From contig JAEZOG010000241.1 of the NCBI GenBank assembly GCA_023414155.1, positions 1 to 5,922 on the forward strand: a stretch of 5,922 nucleotides of DNA, read 5' to 3'. Below, in pieces: positions 1 through 5,373 of the stretch. Both the position numbers and the translations under genes were made by a program. Origin of the DNA: Cyanobacteria bacterium OH_CFB_184. Lineage in GTDB: Bacteria > Cyanobacteriota > Vampirovibrionia > Gastranaerophilales > Gastranaerophilaceae. How positions within the stretch are numbered: position 1 is the first letter of the stretch; each line of letters opens with the position of its first letter. The notes beneath the pieces were generated by a model, which made no database searches, was not told where the DNA came from, and saw only the letters and a list, made by a program, of their open reading frames with translations.

Positions 1-174
1 TTACTTGCACCATCATTGAATAAAACGTTTAAGGATGCTGGATTTAAACCTTCAACTTCTAATTATACATTATTTTTTCCAAGGTTTAATTTATTTAAAA
101 ACTTCTTCAAATTAGAAAAATATATGAGAAAACTCCCACTAGGTGCCCAATACTATATAAAAGCAGGCAAATAA
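1..174 (+). CDS. C-terminal fragment of a probable class I SAM-dependent methyltransferase (5' end outside window)
   Basis: Frame 1 is open from the first base to a TAA at 172-174, giving 57 residues of a protein that begins left of the window. The fragment contains KDAGFKP near residues 10-16, then a hydrophobic/basic stretch (LFFPRF, residues 24-29), a charged segment (KLEKYMRKLP) and the ending PLGAQYYIKAGK. From memory of the family, this resembles the tail of UbiG/Methyltransf_11-type enzymes found in polysaccharide loci. In those, a FFP...LEKYL..LPLGAQY..VA.K pattern follows the Rossmann core. None of the SAM-binding motifs is inside the window, so the assignment rests on this tail alone. 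The gene is convergent with the minus-strand methyltransferase and ends one base from its stop. Its direction and partners to the left are unknown. Confidence 0.6.
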   Translation, partial: LLAPSLNKTFKDAGFKPSTSNYTLFFPRFNLFKNFFKLEKYMRKLPLGAQYYIKAGK

Positions 175-175
175 T

Positions 176-778
176 TTAACTGCACTCAAAAATTATTATA
201 GTGTATGGAATATTATAAAGATCTTCTTTTACCGAAACTTTTATTTCTTCAAAATATTTAGAAAACAGTTTAAAGTAATCATTTTTGTTTCTGACGAATT
301 TACCTCGATCATTTCTCAATATCCATTTTTTAAACCAAGATTGATTATCAACATAACAACCATCTAATGTAATAAACCTGCCTCCGGCTTTTAAATTATT
401 GTGGGCAAAAGATATTAAACTATCAGCCTCTTTATCATCCAGATGATGCAAAACAGCATTTGCCATTATTACATCAAATTTTTCTTCAAAGTCATTTGCA
501 AAATTTATTTTGCCGCAGAAAAATGAATAATTCTCTTGTGGAAATTTTTTGCTAGCTTTTTCTATATACAAATCAGATTCATCAAATCCGACATAATCGA
601 TGTTTGAAGGAAGATATTTGACCATATTTGCTGACCCGCAGCCAATATCTAAAATACGATCGCCTTCTTTTGCCTTAACATAATCTCGGCAATACAATTT
701 TCGCAATTTATAATCACCTATTATTTTTTGCCAGAGTTCATATATTTGAGGAATTTTTAAAATATTTTTAATACCCAT
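176..778 (-). CDS. Class I SAM-dependent methyltransferase
   Basis: This is a predicted soluble protein of 200 aa with a Rossmann-fold methyltransferase core. Motif I, ILDIGCG, lies at about residues 42-48 and forms the glycine-rich SAM loop. The acidic residue expected to bind the ribose hydroxyls is in VGFDES (63-68). Motif IV is FDVIMANAVLHHL (101-113) and the post-IV strand is LKAGGRF (129-135). The C-terminal part (DRGKFVR, then F..YF, then NIPYTIIIFE) recalls small methyltransferases of surface-polysaccharide clusters, but the acceptor cannot be read from sequence. I chose the ATG at 778. A purine-rich AAAAAGA lies 6 nt upstream of it, whereas the TTG at 784 would directly abut that site. 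The reading frame overlaps the end of the upstream membrane glycosyltransferase gene by 11 nt, so the two are probably cotranscribed and translationally coupled. The overall family is secure and the substrate unknown. Confidence 0.88.
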   Translation of the reverse strand: MGIKNILKIPQIYELWQKIIGDYKLRKLYCRDYVKAKEGDRILDIGCGSANMVKYLPSNIDYVGFDESDLYIEKASKKFPQENYSFFCGKINFANDFEEKFDVIMANAVLHHLDDKEADSLISFAHNNLKAGGRFITLDGCYVDNQSWFKKWILRNDRGKFVRNKNDYFKLFSKYFEEIKVSVKEDLYNIPYTIIIFECS

Positions 779-1997
779 TTTCAATCTTTTTCTTTTTTTC
801 TTTAAATTGTTCGAAAATAATCAATCCTATAAAAACAATCATTATCAGCGGATTTATAATCACTGACAACGAAAACCAAAAGTTTATATTACTTATATCA
901 TATGGAATTATAATATTTTTAGAAATAAGAAGCAGACCAAATAAAACAGCATAGATTAAATCAAATCTCGTTTTCTCTTTTGCATTAACAAATAACCAAA
1001 TAGGCACAAAGAAAAATATCAACTTATAGTCATTTGTAAGATACGGCATCAATAACATATACAAAGTCAGCAATGAAATTTGCTTCCAAAAAACTTTCTC
1101 TTTTACGGCAAAAAATGCAATTAAACCTGTTATTACGATATTTAAGATGTCATAAGCCTTTGCTAAAAAAGGAGTTAAAGACAAACCTTGTTCTGTAAAC
1201 CTTGTAAAGATAAGTTTAAACATCATATACAATGACGAACTAGCCCTCATACCATAGGGATTAGCATTATCATATACATACGATTGTTTGAACAAACCGA
1301 TGTTAGATATAAATACAGACAACTGATGAAAAAACTCTCCTTTTAGAATTACAAACCCAGCGACAATCAATGCAAAAGACATTAGCAAGCTGATAAAAAT
1401 ATATCTATAGTTTTTCTTCAACAAAAATAATATTAAAAAGATAAAAGAAAATGGCTTAAATGCATTAATCACAGCTAATATCAATGAACTCAACAAGTAC
1501 TTTTCTGCCTTATAAGCATATATAAAAGCTACAAATAAAACAAACAAAAATATATCAAAATTTCCCCGATCCAACAGTAATAAAAAAGGGTAAGAAACAG
1601 AGCTCATTATAAAAATATTCTGAAAATTCTGAGTTGATGTCAGATCAGGACATTTAAAGTTCTTGAAATTCATATAAGCAAAAACGCCTATAAACACTGA
1701 TATAAATAGCAGATAAGAGAAAATTTTATTCTGTATAAAAACAAAAGGGAACAAAATAATGTACGTAAGCGGAAAATAATTAATAAAAGGATCAACTTCT
1801 TTAAACGGAGAAAAATCCTTTATCACATATAACATTTCCGTGAAATCACCAAAAGCAAAATCAGACGGCCACAAAAAAGTATTAAAAGGATAAGGTTTTG
1901 CTAGATAGCCGCCTATAACATAGTTATAAAAAACGGCTATTACAAAACCAACAAGGACAATACTTGATAAAATTAATACTTTATTTGATTTTTCCAT
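768..1997 (-). CDS. Polytopic membrane protein, probable GT87/DUF2029-like glycosyltransferase
   Basis: The 409-aa product is very hydrophobic, with roughly ten membrane segments and a Lys-rich C-terminal tail (FKEKKKKIENGY). Visible motifs, numbered from the ATG, are PSDF (44-47), DRGNFD (143-148) after a hydrophobic segment, NAFKPF (178-183), NPYGMRASSSLY (246-257) in an extracytoplasmic-type loop, and NDYKLIF (322-328). The RGN-D, K-P and DYKLI elements match what I know of GT-C fold GT87 proteins, which transfer a sugar from polyprenyl-phosphate donors outside the membrane. The assignment is by motif memory, and another GT-C or unassigned polytopic family is possible. The ATG at 1997 is favoured because AAAAGAG lies 6 nt upstream. 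The in-frame TTG at 2003 would leave no spacing. It is the first gene of a two-gene unit with its own promoter and overlaps the following methyltransferase by 11 nt, which suggests a joint role in glycan or glycolipid building. Confidence 0.65.
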   Translation of the reverse strand: MEKSNKVLILSSIVLVGFVIAVFYNYVIGGYLAKPYPFNTFLWPSDFAFGDFTEMLYVIKDFSPFKEVDPFINYFPLTYIILFPFVFIQNKIFSYLLFISVFIGVFAYMNFKNFKCPDLTSTQNFQNIFIMSSVSYPFLLLLDRGNFDIFLFVLFVAFIYAYKAEKYLLSSLILAVINAFKPFSFIFLILFLLKKNYRYIFISLLMSFALIVAGFVILKGEFFHQLSVFISNIGLFKQSYVYDNANPYGMRASSSLYMMFKLIFTRFTEQGLSLTPFLAKAYDILNIVITGLIAFFAVKEKVFWKQISLLTLYMLLMPYLTNDYKLIFFFVPIWLFVNAKEKTRFDLIYAVLFGLLLISKNIIIPYDISNINFWFSLSVIINPLIMIVFIGLIIFEQFKEKKKKIENGY

Positions 1998-2003
1998 ATT
2001 CAA

Positions 2004-2010
2004 CTCTTTT
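2004..2010 (-). promoter_or_regulatory. Ribosome binding site deciding the start of the GT87-like gene
   Basis: Read on the minus strand, AAAAGAG is followed by TTGAAT and then ATG. The spacing of 6 nt suits the ATG at 1997. The in-frame TTG would sit directly against the site with no spacer, so it is an unlikely start. Confidence 0.55.
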
Positions 2011-2045
2011 TATAACTATCTAAATAATTGCATCTCTTAGATTAT

Positions 2046-2074
2046 ATTAAAAGGTCATATGGCTTACCTGTCAA
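2046..2074 (-). promoter_or_regulatory. Sigma70-type promoter for the GT87-like/methyltransferase pair
   Basis: On the minus strand there is a perfect -35 box TTGACA (2069-2074). It is followed by a 17-bp spacer and TTTAAT (2046-2051), which differs from the -10 consensus at one position. An overlapping TATAAT (2041-2046) has a poorer 22-bp spacing. Transcription would start near 2038-2040 and leave a leader of about 40 nt before the ATG at 1997. The element sits in the only sizeable spacer of the window, exactly between the ion-transport operon and the glycosyltransferase pair, so the pair is probably its own transcription unit. Activity is inferred from sequence only. Confidence 0.7.
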
Positions 2075-2092
2075 GGATTTTACATAAATCCT
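2074..2092 (-). other. Short hairpin after the DUF475 gene, no U-tract
   Basis: A perfect 7-bp inverted repeat, AGGATTT and AAATCCT, surrounds a 5-nt loop 7 nt past the DUF475 stop codon. No run of U follows on the minus strand, so it does not meet the usual form of an intrinsic terminator. It shares one base with the -35 box of the downstream promoter. It might protect the 3' end of the operon mRNA, form part of an operator, or be chance in AT-rich DNA. Confidence 0.3.
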
Positions 2093-2099
2093 ACGGTGA

Positions 2100-3131
2100 T
2101 TATTGTACTGCGTTCTTCTTATTGAATTTCATTGAAGAAATAAAAGATGCTCCAATGAACCCTGCACCAATCAATCCTGTTATAACTTCAGAAACGTGCC
2201 CGAAAGTTGTATACAGCATTATAAAGGCTAAAGCACCTATTGCCCAATGCGCACCGTGCTCTAAATATATATATTTTGTTAAGGTTTTTTGTTCTACAAG
2301 CATAATTGTTAATGACCTTACAAACATCGCACCAATCGTTAAACCAATCGCAATTATTACAACGTCACTACTGATTGCAAAAGCACCCATTACACCGTCA
2401 AACGAAAAAGAAGCATCAATAACTTCTAAATACATAAAACTCATAAATCCGCCTTGTTTAACAGTGTTTGAAAGAAGTTTTGCGTCTTGTTCGTGTTCTA
2501 AAAGTTTGACAAGACCATCGATTACTAAATAAGTAATCAAACCACTAATACCGGCTAAAATTACAGGCAATTTATCAGGAGTATCTACAAAATTTTGAAC
2601 AAAATACAAACTCAAAAGAGCGATTATCACCTCAACACCTTCAAGCTTACCTATTTTAGTTAATTTTTCTTCTATAACATGAATCCAGTGAATATTTTTT
2701 GCCTGATTGAATAAAAATGACAAAAACAGCATAAGTAAGAATATCCCGCCAAAAGCTGCTATAGATGCGTGTGACTCGTGGAGATAATGAGAGTATTTTG
2801 CAGGATTATTAACTGCAAGCAATGCTACATCAACGACTCCAATCCCAGCAAACACTGCAACTATTACAATCGGAAAAACCAATCTCATTCCAAAAACGGC
2901 AATAAGCATACCCCAGGTAAGAAATCTTCTTTGCCAAATAGGAGTCATTTTCTCAAGTCTTATAGCATTTACAACAGCATTATCAAAAGAAAGACTGACC
3001 TCTAAAATTGCTAATACACTTGCTAAAAATACTAAAACCAATCCGGAACCGGGATTAACCCTTTCGCCCCAGAAATACGCAATGATTAATCCAATGATTG
3101 TCACCAAAAATGATAACTTGTGATATTTCAT
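2100..3131 (-). CDS. DUF475 family (TerC-like) integral membrane protein
   Basis: This 343-aa protein has about nine hydrophobic segments. It carries the two repeated signatures of the DUF475 branch of the TerC-like proteins: EVSLSFDNAVVNA (44-56) and EVIDASFSFDGVMGAFAI (236-253). The paired membrane-embedded acidic residues (E44, D50 and E236, D239, D245) lie in pseudo-symmetric halves, as expected for a cation site. A further YLEHGAHWAIG motif lies at 289-299. Characterised TerC relatives (Alx, YkoY) export manganese, and others are linked to tellurite resistance. The DUF475 branch itself is not well characterised, so Mn export is an inference. The ATG at 3131 directly follows the TAA of the SulP gene with no intervening base, and its ribosome site (AGAGGG, 3137-3142) lies inside the SulP coding end. 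This indicates strict translational coupling. The length is normal for the family. It is the last gene of the operon. Confidence 0.88.
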   Translation of the reverse strand: MKYHKLSFLVTIIGLIIAYFWGERVNPGSGLVLVFLASVLAILEVSLSFDNAVVNAIRLEKMTPIWQRRFLTWGMLIAVFGMRLVFPIVIVAVFAGIGVVDVALLAVNNPAKYSHYLHESHASIAAFGGIFLLMLFLSFLFNQAKNIHWIHVIEEKLTKIGKLEGVEVIIALLSLYFVQNFVDTPDKLPVILAGISGLITYLVIDGLVKLLEHEQDAKLLSNTVKQGGFMSFMYLEVIDASFSFDGVMGAFAISSDVVIIAIGLTIGAMFVRSLTIMLVEQKTLTKYIYLEHGAHWAIGALAFIMLYTTFGHVSEVITGLIGAGFIGASFISSMKFNKKNAVQ

Positions 3132-4754
3132 TTATTCCCTCTCTTCTTCGTTTGAATTGTAATGATACTTGCACTTTGCACAATCTCTTAATATATAAGA
3201 TGCTGTCTGCTTATCTATTTCAGAATTTATAACGTGTAATTTTGACCAACCAAACCTTGGATAAATCTTTTTAACGTGATTCCAATCGATACATACTTTT
3301 CCACCTTTTTTTACATAGCGATTTGACCAGCCTACCAATAAGTCAATTATTGCGTGATCAATTATATTTACACGTTCAAAGGTAATATCTATTTGCTTTT
3401 TAGGTTCTATATTTTCAATAACATTTGCAACCTGAGGAAGCCTTAAGAAAGTTAGATTTCCAGACAATTTAACAATAGTTTTCTTGCCTTTTACAACTCT
3501 TGCCGAAAAATATGTCAGCTTGTATACCTGATGAATAACACCAACTGCAATACCGATTAAGATACCTTCTAGCAGGTTTGTAGCTAATATCGCTATTATC
3601 GTAATCAAATATATTACAAATTCACTTTTGCTTAATTCGTAGATATTCTTTGCCATCTTCACGTTTACAAGTTTGAAACCTGTATATAACAACACTGCTG
3701 CTAAAGCAGATATTGGAATGTACTTTAAAGCAAAAGGGAAAAGAACAATAAAGACAAGAATCCACACCCCGTGTAAAATTGCAGACAATCTGCTTGTGGC
3801 TCCTGCTTGAATGTTAGCTGCACTTCTAACAATAACACCTGTGATAGGCAAAACACCCAACACACCAGCTAAAGAATTACCGATCCCTTGAGATACAAGT
3901 TCTTTGTCATAATTCGTTTTTTCTGTTAACTTCAAATTATCAACTGCAGTAGCAGAAAGCAGCGTTTCTGCACTTGCAATAAAAGCAATACTAAAAGCCG
4001 CTATTAATGCCTCAGGGTTAAGAAGATATTTTATACTACTTATAGATAAAAGATTTAAGGCATCAGAAAAATTATTTGAAATCTCGATATATTTAATTGG
4101 GAATTGGAACAAATTAGAAATGACTATTGCAAAAAATACAGCAACTAAAGTTGAAGGTAAATACTTGTATTTAGAAGGTACATAATGCCAAAATATAAGA
4201 ATTAACAGTGTAATAACACCTATTGCTGCTGCTAAATGATGACTGGAACCATCTATCGGAAAAAGACCTTTTTGTATTGTTTCAGGTATTGTAATTATGT
4301 TTGTAAATATATCACTTGCTGGTTTATGATCGAGCATTATATGAAATTGACTTGTTAAAATAAGAATCCCGATACCAGAGAGCATACCTTGAATAATTGC
4401 AGGAGATACAGCTCTAAAATATGATGCATAGTTTAAAAAACCTATACACAACTGTATGATACCTGCCAAAAGAATTATAGCCCCAAGATTTTCAATACCA
4501 TGTTTTTGAATAGTATCCCAGACAATTGTAATTAAGCCGGCAGCAGGTCCGCTAACTTGAAAAGGGCATCCTGAAAATGCTCCAACTACAATACCCCCAA
4601 TAACTCCAGAAATTAATCCTGCAAGCGGTGATAAACCGCAAGCTGTTGCTATACCGATACATAAGGGAATAGCTACAAGGAAAACAATAATAGAAGCTAT
4701 AAAATCTTTTTTAAAATTGACTATCGAACGTGCCGAAATGTTATTATGTTTCAT
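3132..4754 (-). CDS. SulP (SLC26) family inorganic anion transporter with STAS domain
   Basis: The 540-aa protein has a SulP membrane domain of about 12-14 segments (residues 15-415) and a cytoplasmic STAS domain (about 425-520). Diagnostic parts are the N-terminal FLVAIPLCIGIATACGLSP (25-43), VSGPAAG (67-73), SAETLLSATAVD (261-272) and the SulP signature region SQGIGNSLAGVLG to VRSAANIQAGA (288-318). The STAS core includes NIIDHAIIDLL (463-473), where DHA replaces the Asp-Ser pair of anti-sigma antagonists, so phosphorylation there is unlikely. SulP proteins carry sulfate, bicarbonate or dicarboxylates. The VSGPAAG subtype recalls forms fused or linked to carbonic anhydrase, so bicarbonate is plausible but unproven. 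The tail after STAS holds C525-x2-C528-x2-H531 and an acidic end. The ATG at 4754 has AAAGGA (4763-4768) 8 nt upstream. It lies 29 nt after the DedA gene and abuts the DUF475 gene. Confidence 0.92.
   Translation of the reverse strand: MKHNNISARSIVNFKKDFIASIIVFLVAIPLCIGIATACGLSPLAGLISGVIGGIVVGAFSGCPFQVSGPAAGLITIVWDTIQKHGIENLGAIILLAGIIQLCIGFLNYASYFRAVSPAIIQGMLSGIGILILTSQFHIMLDHKPASDIFTNIITIPETIQKGLFPIDGSSHHLAAAIGVITLLILIFWHYVPSKYKYLPSTLVAVFFAIVISNLFQFPIKYIEISNNFSDALNLLSISSIKYLLNPEALIAAFSIAFIASAETLLSATAVDNLKLTEKTNYDKELVSQGIGNSLAGVLGVLPITGVIVRSAANIQAGATSRLSAILHGVWILVFIVLFPFALKYIPISALAAVLLYTGFKLVNVKMAKNIYELSKSEFVIYLITIIAILATNLLEGILIGIAVGVIHQVYKLTYFSARVVKGKKTIVKLSGNLTFLRLPQVANVIENIEPKKQIDITFERVNIIDHAIIDLLVGWSNRYVKKGGKVCIDWNHVKKIYPRFGWSKLHVINSEIDKQTASYILRDCAKCKYHYNSNEEERE
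3137..3142 (-). promoter_or_regulatory. Ribosome binding site for the DUF475 gene, inside the SulP coding end
   Basis: The last SulP codons (GAG AGG GAA TAA) supply an AGAGGG Shine-Dalgarno element 5 nt before the DUF475 ATG. Because stop and start are contiguous, ribosomes finishing SulP are placed to restart on the next gene. Confidence 0.65.
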
Positions 4755-4795
4755 CTACCTCATCCTTTGTCTATGTGTATAAATTATGTTTCATC
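4743..4795 (-). repeat. Pair of 13-bp direct repeats at the DedA/SulP junction
   Basis: GATGAAACATAAT (minus strand) occurs at 4783-4795 and again at 4743-4755, exactly 40 bp apart, with mismatches immediately on both sides. The first copy encodes the DedA ending Asp-Glu-Thr-stop. The second copy encodes, in another frame, the SulP start Met-Lys-His-Asn. The match is seen directly; whether it is a duplication scar or chance is not settled. Confidence 0.55.
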
Positions 4796-5368
4796 AATAA
4801 CCCCAAAAGACTTTCTTTGCTTGTAAAAAAGAACAAAAAATGCAACTATTACTAATGTTACAGCTATAATGACAAGTTCTAAATAAGCCTTAATCGTTTC
4901 ACCGAAAAGCATTAAGCAAGTTGCTACAATAAAAAACCTTGCTCCTCTTCCTAAAAAACTCATTATTAAAAAGCCTATAATATTCATCCTGAATATTCCG
5001 CTTGCTATTGTAAAAACCTTATATGGGATAGGTGTAAAAGCCGCGGCTAATACAGCCCAGTTGCCGTATTTTTCATAAAGCTTTTCTACTTTCTCAAGAT
5101 AATGTGACTTACTCTTGAATATCCAGTAAAACACCGGTCTACCGCCAAACTTACCTATAAGATAACCAAAAGCCCCGCCCAAAGTTGAAAAGACAGTACA
5201 AATCAATGCAAACAACAATGCTTTTTGCGGAAAACTTAAACTCATTGCTATAAGCAAAAAGTCAGGAGGTATCGGGAAGAAGCTGGATTCTATAAATGCA
5301 AGTGTTGCAAGACCGACTTCTTTTAACCCTTCGAAGTAAGCAATAGTATTATTAAGAAGTTCTTTCAT
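4784..5368 (-). CDS. DedA family membrane protein, YqaA type (VTT domain)
   Basis: This is a 194-aa membrane protein with the DedA/VTT pattern. An acidic re-entrant motif, FIESSFFPIPPD (25-36), includes E27 and D36. The following elements are GKFGGR (72-77), an amphipathic linker (KSHYLEKVEKLYEKYG), FTPIPYK (111-117) and GRGARFF (140-146), and the protein ends in a final hydrophobic helix with a basic tail. This arrangement and the short length fit the YqaA (COG1238) branch rather than the longer classical DedA or YdjX forms. DedA-superfamily members move or flip lipids, including undecaprenyl phosphate recycling, and are needed for membrane potential and envelope integrity. The precise role of the YqaA branch is unclear. 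The ATG at 5368 lies 5 nt after the CorC-like gene stop. A GAGG element 10 nt upstream falls within the last codons of that gene, so the two are probably cotranscribed. Confidence 0.9.
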   Translation of the reverse strand: MKELLNNTIAYFEGLKEVGLATLAFIESSFFPIPPDFLLIAMSLSFPQKALLFALICTVFSTLGGAFGYLIGKFGGRPVFYWIFKSKSHYLEKVEKLYEKYGNWAVLAAAFTPIPYKVFTIASGIFRMNIIGFLIMSFLGRGARFFIVATCLMLFGETIKAYLELVIIAVTLVIVAFFVLFYKQRKSFGVIDET

Positions 5369-5373
5369 TTTTA

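Noticed and set aside
170..197. Inverted repeat AATAATTT / AAATTATT with a 12-nt loop across the two convergent stop codons, considered as a bidirectional terminator.
   Set aside because: The 8-bp stem is entirely A/T and too weak for an intrinsic terminator, and such repeats are expected by chance in this AT-rich sequence.
176..1997. Recent horizontal transfer of the glycosyltransferase/methyltransferase pair, suggested by seemingly lower GC than the transporter genes.
   Set aside because: Only a few 60-base lines were counted by eye. They vary widely within each gene, and amino acid composition alone could explain the difference. No mobile element or repeat flanks the pair.
2041..2046. TATAAT as the -10 box of the GT87-like gene promoter.
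   Set aside because: The sequence is perfect, but it lies 22 bp from the TTGACA box. The overlapping TTTAAT at 17 bp is a better geometric fit.
2074..2092. Intrinsic terminator for the ion-transport operon.
   Set aside because: The 7-bp hairpin is not followed by a U-tract on the minus strand, so it is reported only as a hairpin.
2059..2532. Plus-strand open frame of 157 codons.
   Set aside because: It lies antisense to the end of the DUF475 gene, whose family motifs are clear. The translation is low-complexity and Cys/Pro/Ile-rich with no domain, so it is a shadow frame.
2778..3005. Plus-strand open frame of 75 codons.
   Set aside because: It is fully antisense within the DUF475 gene, Asn/Ser/Lys-rich with no motif, and has no convincing ribosome site.
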